DNA of 8,841 nt from DASRRB01 sp036732755 (GCA_036732755.1 DAINBU010000174.1:1-8841); one strand, 5' to 3'; numbered from the stretch's first letter, positions 1 through 6,006 are shown. Notes: generated by a model from the letters alone, not told the origin. Program-made: numbers and translations.

Positions 1-877
1 CGCAGACGAGCCGGATGTCGACGTCGATCAGGCGCTCCGAGCCGACGCGTTCGATCTTGCGCGTCTCGATGGCGCGCAGCAGCTTCACCTGCACCTCGAG
101 CTTCAGGTCGTCGATGTCGTCGAGGAAGAGCGTGCCGCCCCCCGCCAGCTCGAAGCGCCCGCGCCGCAGCTTCTTCGCGTCGGTGAACGAGCCGGCCTCG
201 TGGCCGAACAGCTCTGCCTCGATCAGCGTCTCGGGCAGCGACGCGCACGAGAGCGGGACGAACGGCCCCTTGGCGCGCGGCCCCGCGTCGTGGATGGCGC
301 GCGCGATCACCTCCTTGCCCGAGCCGCTCTCCCCCTCGATCAGCACGGAGGCGTCGCTCTTCGCGACCGTCTTGACGGTCTTCACCACCTCCTGCATCAC
401 GCGCGAGCGGCCGACGATGGTGCCGAACCCCTCGCGCTCCATCTTCTCGCGCAGCCGCGCGTTGTCTTCGGCGAGCGCCTTGATCTCGCCGATGCGCTTC
501 ACGTGCGCGACGATGTCGTCGTTCAGGAACGGCTTGACGACGTAGTGGTAGGCGCCCGCGCGCAGCGCCTCGACCGCCGACTCGATCGTCCCGTAGCCGG
601 TCATCAGGATCACCGCGGTCGCGGGCCGCAGCTGCATCACGCGCGCGAGCAGCTCGGTCCCCTCGACGCCCGGCATGCGGATGTCGCTGACGACCGCGTC
701 GAAGACGCGGCTCTCGATCAGGTGGAGCGCGTCGCTGCCGTTCGCGACGGCGGTGACGCGGTGGCCGGCCGCCACCAGGTCGTCGTGCAGGGTGACGCGG
801 ATCGTCTCCTCGTCGTCGACGAGCAGGACCTCGATCCCATTCGCGGCCGGGGCGACGGCGGGCGTCGGTCGGTTCAA
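1..877 (-). CDS. NtrC-type sigma-54-dependent response regulator (partial, C-terminus beyond the left edge)
   Basis: Likely a phosphorylation-controlled activator of sigma-54 promoters in the cytoplasm. The visible 292 residues contain a receiver domain (about 15-130) with the acidic pair D21/D22, phospho-acceptor D65 in VVSDIRMPG, T93 and K115 in KPF. An AAA+ domain follows with Walker A GESGSGKE (182-189), the sigma-54 contact loop as GSFTDA (229-234, normally GAFTGA) and Walker B as LFLDDIDD (250-257, normally LFLDEI). The C-terminal HTH lies beyond the window. I chose the TTG at 877 because the frame has no in-frame ATG or GTG between the upstream stop (about 1009) and the receiver domain; a GGAA sits 6 bases before it. 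An ATG at 840 is out of frame. The gene follows the FemAB gene after 129 bases and could be read with it. The family is certain; the start is moderately sure and the target promoters are unknown. Confidence 0.93.
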   Translation of the reverse strand, partial: MNRPTPAVAPAANGIEVLLVDDEETIRVTLHDDLVAAGHRVTAVANGSDALHLIESRVFDAVVSDIRMPGVEGTELLARVMQLRPATAVILMTGYGTIESAVEALRAGAYHYVVKPFLNDDIVAHVKRIGEIKALAEDNARLREKMEREGFGTIVGRSRVMQEVVKTVKTVAKSDASVLIEGESGSGKEVIARAIHDAGPRAKGPFVPLSCASLPETLIEAELFGHEAGSFTDAKKLRRGRFELAGGGTLFLDDIDDLKLEVQVKLLRAIETRKIERVGSERLIDVDIRLVC

Positions 878-927
878 GGGGTGTTCCGGCGGCGTCGATC
901 CCGCGGCGACGCGAAGTGCGGGCGGAG

Positions 928-944
928 CGGGTCGCGGCGACCCG
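928..944. repeat. Perfect 17-base palindrome in the gap before the response regulator
   Basis: The arms CGGGTCGC and GCGACCCG surround one central base. The site lies in the 129-base gap (878-1006) between the FemAB stop and the regulator start, about 50-67 bases upstream of the proposed TTG. It could be an operator for a dimeric regulator, including autoregulation, or an RNA hairpin (6-bp stem, 5-base loop). There is no T-run, so it is not a convincing intrinsic terminator. The rest of the gap shows no clear promoter. GC-rich DNA makes such palindromes less surprising. Confidence 0.4.
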
Positions 945-1006
945 GACCCGGAGCGGGCAAGATCCGGCCCATTGTCGATGGGTGTACCGCCGCGATCAAC
1001 CCGCGG

Positions 1007-2125
1007 TCACGGGACGAGCGCCATCAGGCTCGGGCCGACCGCCTCGATCCACGGCACGGGCAGGCTCGCGATCAGCCGCCGCGGCAGCGAGAACTTCTCG
1101 TTGCCGGGATGGACCTGCGGGATGCTCGCGCCCGCGCCGAGCAGCCAGCGGTACGGCAGCGGCGTCGGCTCGAAGCCCATGTTGCGCTTGAAGTGCCAGG
1201 GCCCCGTGTCGACGCGGCTGCGGCCGAAGTCGAAGCGGCGGAAGCCCTCCGCGCTCGCGGTCCGCATGAGCTGCCAGTAGGCGAAGTTGCTGGCGCCGAG
1301 GCGGTCGGCCTCGGGCAGCGAGCCGGACCAGTAGGGGTTCCAGGTGTCGCCGTGCAGCAGCGAGAGCACCGCGACCACGACGCGGCGCGCCGCCGCGCGC
1401 GCGGCCCCCTCCTCGACGAAGTGCAGCCGCGCGCGCGCGCCGAGGATCCGCTTGACGTCGAGGAACCAGTCGAGGCCGAAGGCGGGCGAGCCGAGGCGGC
1501 GCTTGTTCAGGACGAAGAGGTGGTGGAACGCGCGGAACGAGTCGAGGTCGCGCGGCGCCTCGACGAAGCGCAGCGCGTGGCGGTCGCGCGCCTGGCGCGT
1601 CGTCGCGCGCGACTTGCGCGGGATCATCTCGAGGCAGAGCTCGGGATCGGCGGGGAGCTCGCGCAGGAACGTGCAGTAGAGGTCGGAGCCGGCGAGCGCG
1701 GCGAACCCCCCGCCCGGCGCGCCCGCGCCCGTGGCCGGCAGCTCGCGGAAGCGCAGCTCGGCGAAGCGCAGCCGCTCCGCGTCGACGAGCGCGCGCAGCC
1801 GGTCGAGCAGCGCGCGCTCGACCTCGGCGTCGTCGACGAGCGCCCCGCCGTAGACGGCGTAGGGCATCGAGACCAGCGCCCGCCCCGCCAGGGGCGAGCG
1901 GGTCTGGAAGAGCGGCAGCACTCCGGCGATCCGCCCGCCGCGTCGAGCGCAGAGGCAGCGCGGCCGGTGGCGGAAGTGGCGGCGGACCAGGTCGCGCCAG
2001 AGCGTCGTGTGGAAGAGCGACCCGGACGGGTGGCGCTCGACGTAGGCGTCGAATCCGTGCGCCGTCGCGTCGGGCGCGAGCTCGACGACCTCGACCGGTC
2101 CGGCTCCGCCGCCGTCGCCGCTCAG
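1007..2125 (-). CDS. FemAB-like GNAT-fold protein, PEP-CTERM/exosortase-associated type
   Basis: A 372-residue protein matching my memory of the FemAB-related, PEP-CTERM-associated family (TIGR03019). Conserved stretches include HPSGSLFHTTLWRD (about 32-45), AGVLPLF, LVSMPYAVYGG, EMIPRKSRATTRQ and, near the end, FDFGRSRVDTGPWHFKRN (298-315) followed by GFEP. FemAB proteins transfer aminoacyl or acyl groups to envelope substrates; this branch occurs in exopolysaccharide/exosortase loci and its substrate is unproven. There is no signal peptide or membrane segment, so it is cytoplasmic. The start is unusual. No ATG, GTG or TTG exists in frame upstream of the conserved N-terminus, and the best candidate is a CTG at 2125 that overlaps the previous stop as CTGA. 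GGAAGG lies 9 bases upstream, the same arrangement as in the preceding gene. Coupling to the glycosyltransferase gene is therefore likely. Alternatives are an ATC start at 2128, or a frameshift or sequence error in the GC-rich junction. Confidence 0.88.
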   Translation of the reverse strand: MSGDGGGAGPVEVVELAPDATAHGFDAYVERHPSGSLFHTTLWRDLVRRHFRHRPRCLCARRGGRIAGVLPLFQTRSPLAGRALVSMPYAVYGGALVDDAEVERALLDRLRALVDAERLRFAELRFRELPATGAGAPGGGFAALAGSDLYCTFLRELPADPELCLEMIPRKSRATTRQARDRHALRFVEAPRDLDSFRAFHHLFVLNKRRLGSPAFGLDWFLDVKRILGARARLHFVEEGAARAAARRVVVAVLSLLHGDTWNPYWSGSLPEADRLGASNFAYWQLMRTASAEGFRRFDFGRSRVDTGPWHFKRNMGFEPTPLPYRWLLGAGASIPQVHPGNEKFSLPRRLIASLPVPWIEAVGPSLMALVP

Positions 2126-3369
2126 GATTTCTTGCCTTCCGGCGGCTTCTGCGCGGCCGGATCGCCGAGCGGCCGTTTCGGATCGGGGGCGCGCAGCTGC
2201 GGCACGCCGGCGCCGCCGCGCGCGGCCGGCCCGAGCGGCGGCGCCGCCTTGCCCGCGCCGTTCGCTCCGTTCGCGCCGTTCGCCCCGTTGCCCTCGGGAT
2301 GGCGCGCCGTGCCGCCGCCGTCGCGCGCCGCCCCGCTCGCGGCTCCGCCCGGCGTCGCGGGCTCGCCCGCGATCGTCCCGACCGTCGGTCCGGTCCCCTC
2401 GGCGATGCGGCTGATCTTGTAGTCCTTCAGGTTGCGGCCCTGCGTGAAGATCACGATCTCCGCGACGAGCCCGATGAAGAAGGTCTGCACGCCGAGCACG
2501 ATCATCAGCGTGCCGAAGATCAGCCACGTCCGGTTCTTGAGGCGCGTGGCGTCGTTGTCGCCGAAGTAGAAGAACTCGACGAGCAGGTAGAGGCAGATCA
2601 GCAACCCGACGACGAAGATGCCGCCGCCGGCGAGCCCGAAGAAGCGCAGCGGCTTGCGCGTGAAGCGCGTGAGGAAGATCAGCGCCGCGATGTCGAGGAT
2701 GCGGCGCAGGTAGACGCCGAAGCCGAAGAGCGACCCGAACACCGAGCCGCCCTGCTCCTTCACGTGGCGGACCGGCACCTCGGCGACCTCGTAACCGGCG
2801 CGGTACGCCAGCACGGGCAGGAAGCGGTACATGTCGCCCTGCACGGCGACGTCCTCGAAGACGCGGCGGCGCATCGCCCGCGCGAGGCAGTTCAGGTCGT
2901 GCACCTTCGTGCGCGTGAGCAGCCGCATCAGCGAGTTGAAGAACCACGACTGGATGCGGTTCAGGAAGGGGTCGACGCGGCCGCGCCGCCAGCAGGTGAC
3001 GACGTCGGCGCCCTGGTCGAGCGCGTCGAGGATCTTGTGCACGTCGGCCGGATCGGTCTGCAGGTACTGCGGCAGGGAGAGGACCGTCCGCCCGCGCGCG
3101 ATCTTGAAGCCGGCGGCGAGCGCGATCGACTCGCCGAACGGCTGGTTGAACTTGATGAGGCGGACGCTCATCCCGGCCGGGCGCCGCCGGCCGAGCTCCT
3201 CGAAGAGGGCGTCGGGGGTGCCGTCGAGCACGAAGACGAACTCACAGGTGAGCCCGCGCTTCTCGAACTCCTGGGCGTAGCGCGCCAGGATCTCCTCGAA
3301 CTCGACGCGCTCGTCGTGGACCGGGACGACGACGGTGACGTCGCGTTCCGAGAGCGGCTCGTGGCTCAT
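2122..3369 (-). CDS. Family 2 glycosyltransferase paralogue with degenerate DXD motif and low-complexity tail
   Basis: A 415-residue GT2 protein of the dolichol-phosphate-mannose-synthase/ArnC type. The GT-A domain covers about 10-235, and two membrane segments lie at about 243-266 and 281-308. The fold signature VTVVVPVHDE (11-20) is clear, but active-site motifs differ from the upstream paralogue. The VDDG site reads VLDG (47-50), the metal-binding MDGDLQ reads LPQYLQ (99-104), and the RRFGRSKYG arm reads KEQGGSVFG (204-212). It may use different chemistry, act as a partner of its neighbour, or be inactive. Residues from about 325 to 415 form a low-complexity tail rich in G, A, P and charged residues, including GANGANGANGAG. 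The ATG at 3369 overlaps the previous stop as ATGA, with GGAAGG 9 bases upstream. The downstream FemAB gene overlaps by 4 bases. The family assignment is sure; activity and substrate are unknown. Confidence 0.92.
   Translation of the reverse strand: MSHEPLSERDVTVVVPVHDERVEFEEILARYAQEFEKRGLTCEFVFVLDGTPDALFEELGRRRPAGMSVRLIKFNQPFGESIALAAGFKIARGRTVLSLPQYLQTDPADVHKILDALDQGADVVTCWRRGRVDPFLNRIQSWFFNSLMRLLTRTKVHDLNCLARAMRRRVFEDVAVQGDMYRFLPVLAYRAGYEVAEVPVRHVKEQGGSVFGSLFGFGVYLRRILDIAALIFLTRFTRKPLRFFGLAGGGIFVVGLLICLYLLVEFFYFGDNDATRLKNRTWLIFGTLMIVLGVQTFFIGLVAEIVIFTQGRNLKDYKISRIAEGTGPTVGTIAGEPATPGGAASGAARDGGGTARHPEGNGANGANGANGAGKAAPPLGPAARGGAGVPQLRAPDPKRPLGDPAAQKPPEGKKS
2123..2140 (-). promoter_or_regulatory. 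Ribosome binding site and CTG start at the glycosyltransferase/FemAB junction
   Basis: On the minus strand, GGAAGG (2140-2135) is followed by 9 bases and then CTG (2125-2123), whose last two bases begin the TGA stop (2124-2122) of the glycosyltransferase. The upstream junction at 3380-3367 has GGAAGG, 9 bases and ATG overlapping TGA. The matching geometry is the main reason to accept a CTG start here. Confidence 0.6.
2261..2287. repeat. Three tandem 9-base units coding an Ala-Asn-Gly repeat
   Basis: Three near-identical units (TTCGCTCCG, TTCGCGCCG, TTCGCCCCG) lie end to end on the plus strand. On the minus strand they encode the repeated Ala-Asn-Gly stretch at about residues 361-371 in the tail of the DXD-less glycosyltransferase. 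The units differ only at synonymous positions, and unit-number change would keep the frame. Confidence 0.75.
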
Positions 3370-4343
3370 GGCGCGCCGCCTTCCTGATCCGGGGACGCCG
3401 CCGCGCCTTCGGTCTCGCGCACGACGTAGAGCCGCTCCATGCCGGGGTCGCCGACACGGTTGAGCAGCTCGCACAGGAAGCCGAGGGAGAGGAGGGTCAC
3501 GCCGAGGTAGAGGCCGAGCGCGGTGATTCCGGGGAAGACGATCGTCGAGGAGAGGTCCATCGCCGTGAACGCCACCGGCACGACCAGGATGCCCGCGATC
3601 ATGACGAAAACCCAGAGCGATACCTTGCCGAACCAGTGCAGCGGCCGCGCGCTGAAGTGGACGAGCAGCTGCAGCACGAGGATGTCGAGCATCACGCGGT
3701 AGATGCGGCCCATCCCGTACTTCGAGCGGCCGAAGCGCCGCGGGTGGTGGCGGACCTCCAGCTCCTTCACCTTGGCGCCGAGCGCCGCGGCGAACGCCGG
3801 GACGTAGCGGTGCATGTCGTTGTAGAGCGGCACCCGGCGCAGGAACTCCGCGCGGTAGCCCTTGAGCGTGCAGCCGAAGTCGTGCAGCTCGACCCCCGAG
3901 ACGCGCGCCAGCACCCGGTTGGCGATCACCGAGGGCATGCGGCGCGAGACGAGGCGGTCCTTGCGCTCCCTGCGCCAGCCCGAGACGACGTCCCAGCCGG
4001 CGTCGAGCTCGGCGACGATCTGGGGGATGTCCTCGGGGTCGTTCTGGAGGTCGCCGTCCATGGCGATGATGTAGCGCCCGCGCGCCTGGTCGAGGCCGGC
4101 GCAGAGCGCCGCCGTCTGCCCGGCGTTCTCGGTCAGCTGGATCGCGCGCACGCGCGCGTCGAGCCCGAGGATCGCCTCGAGCCGCTCGGCCGTCGCATCG
4201 GTCGAGCCGTCGTCGACGAAGATCACCTCGAAGCGCCGCCCGAGCTTCACGAGGACGTCGTGCAGCGCGCGTGCGAGAGGCAGGATCGAGTCCTCCTCGT
4301 TGAAGCACGGGATGACGACCGACAGCTCGGGAGTCGCGAGCAA
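3366..4343 (-). CDS. Family 2 glycosyltransferase, polyprenyl-phosphate type, intact active site
   Basis: A 325-residue membrane glycosyltransferase like ArnC or dolichol-phosphate mannose synthase. It likely moves a sugar from a nucleotide donor to polyprenyl phosphate or a lipid-linked acceptor at the cytoplasmic face of the inner membrane. The N-terminus ELSVVIPCFNEE (6-17) is typical. The active site shows VDDGSTD (43-49), NAGQ (73-76), MDGDLQNDP (95-103, with the DXD motif) and RRFGRSKYG (202-210). Two C-terminal membrane segments lie at about 238-260 and 268-292. I chose the TTG at 4343 because AGGAGG stands 5 bases upstream and translation begins right at the conserved domain. An ATG at 4430 would add 29 Arg/Ala-rich residues of no family resemblance. 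It is the first gene of the leftward cluster, and its stop overlaps the next ATG by 4 bases. The sugar and acceptor are not predictable. Confidence 0.94.
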   Translation of the reverse strand: MLATPELSVVIPCFNEEDSILPLARALHDVLVKLGRRFEVIFVDDGSTDATAERLEAILGLDARVRAIQLTENAGQTAALCAGLDQARGRYIIAMDGDLQNDPEDIPQIVAELDAGWDVVSGWRRERKDRLVSRRMPSVIANRVLARVSGVELHDFGCTLKGYRAEFLRRVPLYNDMHRYVPAFAAALGAKVKELEVRHHPRRFGRSKYGMGRIYRVMLDILVLQLLVHFSARPLHWFGKVSLWVFVMIAGILVVPVAFTAMDLSSTIVFPGITALGLYLGVTLLSLGFLCELLNRVGDPGMERLYVVRETEGAAASPDQEGGAP

Positions 4344-4354
4344 CCGTTCCTCCT
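4341..4354 (-). promoter_or_regulatory. Strong ribosome binding site that fixes a TTG start
   Basis: On the minus strand AGGAGG (4354-4349) is followed by AACGG and TTG (4343-4341). This near-ideal site decides for the short form of the glycosyltransferase over the upstream ATG at 4430. Confidence 0.8.
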
Positions 4355-4378
4355 GGCGCGCCGCCCCTGCGTCTCCGC

Positions 4379-4401
4379 GCGTTGCGCGCTTGCGCGCACG
4401 C
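4379..4401 (-). other. GC-rich hairpin in the leader of the leftward cluster
   Basis: In the minus-strand RNA, GCGT and GCGC can pair with GCGC and ACGC around a GCAA tetraloop, with a GCA bulge on the 3' side. The hairpin would lie 36-58 bases upstream of the TTG start of the first glycosyltransferase gene. It could affect message stability or translation. Simple CG-rich sequence forms such hairpins readily, so this is only a structural observation. Confidence 0.35.
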
Positions 4402-4642
4402 CTGCACGCGCGGGACCTCCGGACACCCATCCGACGTGACGTCGAGCGCTATCGTCGCCGCTCGCACGAACCCTTCAGTCTCCGCTCGCCGGGCGGGGCG
4501 GATCAGAACGGAAGTCCAAATGCATAGCGCCATGTCTCCGGCGGACCAGACGAGAGCGCGGCGGCGCCGGCCGCATTCGCACCCCACGAAGGACTCCTGA
4601 GCCCGCGATGGCGCGCGAACCCACGACGCCGACCCCCTCCCC

Positions 4643-4669
4643 CGAACGGCGCGAACGGCCAAAACGGAA
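4643..4669 (+). repeat. Three imperfect 9-base repeats, GAACGG core
   Basis: Units CGAACGGCG, CGAACGGCC and AAAACGGAA follow each other with exact 9-base spacing. Further GAACGG copies stand at 4506-4511 and 4779-4784 in the same intergenic region. Closely spaced direct repeats between divergent genes can be binding sites for a regulator. The short core makes chance a real alternative. Confidence 0.45.
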
Positions 4670-4782
4670 AGAAGAGCGCATCGAACCCCCCCTCCACGGG
4701 GGCGGCGGCTCCATTGCCCGGGCGCCGACATCGCGCTATCCCTTGCCGCCCAACAGGGCTGGACACCTGGGTGATGTCGAAC

Positions 4783-4850
4783 GGAGGGTTGTGGAGCCCT
4801 CCCGCAGGCCACCTGCGTATCCGGTCGCGACGGCAGGCCCCCCCCCTGCC
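4783..4850 (+). promoter_or_regulatory. Three consecutive hairpins, with a nine-C run, in the leader of the kinase-like gene
   Basis: Immediately upstream of the ATG at 4863 there are three inverted repeats: GGAGGG/CCCTCC (4783-4788 with 4797-4802), GCAGG/CCTGC (4804-4808 with 4812-4816) and GGCAGG/CCTGCC (4832-4837 with 4845-4850). The last has seven C in the loop and lies within a run of nine C (4838-4846). The second and third share arm sequences, so the first GCAGG can instead pair with the last CCTGC, giving mutually exclusive structures. Only a weak GGCGG ribosome site precedes the start. Control of translation or early transcription by RNA folding is possible but unproven. Confidence 0.45.
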
Positions 4851-4862
4851 CCCCGGCGGCTC

Positions 4863-5939
4863 ATGCGCATTGCGCTTGTCGTCAGCCAGCGCGGCAAGCT
4901 CCTGAAGAGCTTGTTGAGCGTGATCGGTGACCCGGAACTCGAAGTCGAGGTCCGACCCGATCTGCTTTCCGCAATGGCGGAATTGCGCCGAGCCAGTCCG
5001 GCGCTGCTGGTCCTCGACCTCGCGACGATCGACGCGCGCGAGCGCGGACTGCTGCCTTCGCTCCGCGCCCAGAGTCCCCGCACCGCGCTGCTCGCCGTCG
5101 TGCCCGCAGTCATTCCCGAGCTCATCCGCGAGGCGATGCGCGCCCACGTCCACGGCGTCCTGCTCGACCCCTTCGACCTCGCCGAGACGAAGTCGGTCAT
5201 CGACCGCCTCCTCGAGCCCGCGCACGCGCGCGGCGGCGAGCAGGAGTCGATCGACCAGCTCGCCGTCTTCCTGAAGGGCCTCGCGCACGAGATCCTCAAT
5301 CCGCTGACGAGCATCTCGGGCCTCCTGCAGGTGCTGACGCAGGAGGAGGGCGACGCCAAGGAGCGCACCGGCCGCTACAAGACGATGCTGCAGTCGGTCG
5401 AGCGCATCCAGAAGGTCCTGCGCGAGCTCGAGTACTTCGTGCGCGCCCGCAAGCCGCAGCGGCGCCGCGTCGACCCGGCGAAGGTGGCGCGCGGCGTCGC
5501 CGACCGGCTGCGCCAGGCCGACCCGCCGCTCACCGTCACGCTCGACGCGCCCGAGTCGGCGCCGCCGATCCTCGCCGATCCTGACCAGCTCGCGCTCGCG
5601 CTGCGCCACCTCGCCGCCTTCGCCGCGGGCCGCAACCTGGACGGGCCGGTCGAGATCCGCGTGCGCCCCTCCCCGAGCCGCGTCGAGTTCGAGATCTCCG
5701 GCATCGTCGCGGTGCCGATGGGCGACCGGCCCGAGCAGCTCCTCGTCCCCTACCAGGACGTGCACTCGAGCGGCCGCTCCGGCAATCTCGAGCTCTCCGC
5801 CGCGCACGGCATCGTGCGCTCGCACAAGGGCACGCTCGACGTCAGCGTGCCGGCCGGAGGCGGCATCCGCTTCCGGGTGAGCCTGCCGCTCCCGCAGGCG
5901 GCGGCGGGCGAGGACGAACCGGCGCCCGCGAACGTCTGA
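4863..5939 (+). CDS. Receiver-like/histidine-kinase-like protein with degenerate ATP-binding domain
   Basis: A 358-residue soluble protein without membrane segments. Residues 1-118 look like a receiver domain: RIALVVSQ (2-9) as first strand, D52 in LLVLDLATID at the phospho-acceptor place, and LLDPFD (100-105) where receivers have KPF, so the conserved Lys is Asp. Next comes a histidine-kinase dimerisation helix with a good H-box, GLAHEILNPLTSISGLL (139-155, H142). The C-terminal part resembles an HATPase domain (about 200-345), but the N-box reads DPDQLALALRHLAAFA without the key Asn, no DxGxG motif is visible, and the G2 region is SGRSGNLELSAAHGIV. It may be a phosphotransfer protein, a kinase needing a partner, or a highly diverged kinase. 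A longer frame exists from 4608, but the ATG at 4863 starts the receiver fold exactly. It is divergent from the cluster that includes an NtrC-type regulator, its plausible partner. Confidence 0.85.
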   Translation: MRIALVVSQRGKLLKSLLSVIGDPELEVEVRPDLLSAMAELRRASPALLVLDLATIDARERGLLPSLRAQSPRTALLAVVPAVIPELIREAMRAHVHGVLLDPFDLAETKSVIDRLLEPAHARGGEQESIDQLAVFLKGLAHEILNPLTSISGLLQVLTQEEGDAKERTGRYKTMLQSVERIQKVLRELEYFVRARKPQRRRVDPAKVARGVADRLRQADPPLTVTLDAPESAPPILADPDQLALALRHLAAFAAGRNLDGPVEIRVRPSPSRVEFEISGIVAVPMGDRPEQLLVPYQDVHSSGRSGNLELSAAHGIVRSHKGTLDVSVPAGGGIRFRVSLPLPQAAAGEDEPAPANV

Positions 5940-5952
5940 ATCTCTCCGCTCG

Positions 5953-6006
5953 GGCGCGCCGCGCCGTCAAGCGGACGGTGGCGCGCCGCCGATCCACTCC
6001 GGATCG
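5953..6006 (+). terminator. Hairpins after the kinase-like gene, possible terminator without T-run
   Basis: GGCGCGCC (5953-5960) pairs with GGCGCGCC (5980-5987). Inside it CCGTC (5964-5968) pairs with GACGG (5974-5978) around AAGCG. A second small hairpin CGATCC/GGATCG follows (5990-5995 with 6001-6006). The structure begins 14 bases after the stop codon. No T-run follows, so intrinsic termination is uncertain; it may protect the 3' end or do nothing. Confidence 0.4.

Larger units (their letters stand above)
4344..4862. other. Divergent intergenic region between the two gene clusters
   Basis: About 520 bases separate the TTG of the leftward glycosyltransferase (4343) from the ATG of the rightward kinase-like gene (4863). 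Promoters for both directions should lie here, but I see no convincing -35/-10 pair and no clear GG-N10-GC sigma-54 site. The most AT-rich patch is around 4515-4526 and includes ATGCAT. An open frame from the ATG at 4608 runs into the kinase-like gene. Its first 85 codons use AAA, CCA, TAT and other codons rare in the neighbouring genes, give Pro/Arg/Gly-rich low-complexity protein, and have no well-placed ribosome site, so I treat it as non-coding. GAACGG repeats and three leader hairpins are listed separately. Confidence 0.6.

Noticed and set aside
1428..1440. Alternating CG run as a possible Z-DNA or repeat element
   Set aside because: It lies inside the FemAB gene, codes Ala-Arg-Ala-Arg and is what this codon bias produces.
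200..2422. A 740-codon open frame on the plus strand opposite the regulator and FemAB genes
   Set aside because: Low-complexity Arg/Ala/Asp-rich product lying over two minus-strand genes with clear family motifs and across their gap; a shadow of strong GC codon bias.
2126..2947. An N-terminal extension of the FemAB protein starting at an ATG at 2947
   Set aside because: It reads the glycosyltransferase gene out of frame and gives Arg-rich nonsense with no FemAB similarity.
3370..4812. A long N-terminal extension (from 4812) of the DXD-less glycosyltransferase
   Set aside because: The extra 481 codons read the upstream glycosyltransferase gene in the wrong frame. The ATG at 3369 with ATGA overlap and ribosome site is the real start.
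4608..4862. An 85-codon N-terminal extension of the kinase-like protein
   Set aside because: Codon use differs from the gene body, the product is low-complexity, no ribosome site is well placed at 4608, and the receiver fold begins at the ATG at 4863.
4344..4862. Sigma-54 or sigma-70 promoters for the divergent genes
   Set aside because: I looked for GG-N10-GC and -35/-10 pairs on both strands and found only poor partial matches (for example around 4515-4526), so no promoter is called.
4774..4905. A 43-codon upstream reading frame overlapping the start of the kinase-like gene
   Set aside because: No ribosome site and no recognisable product. It could only matter through frame slippage at the nine-C run, which is speculation.
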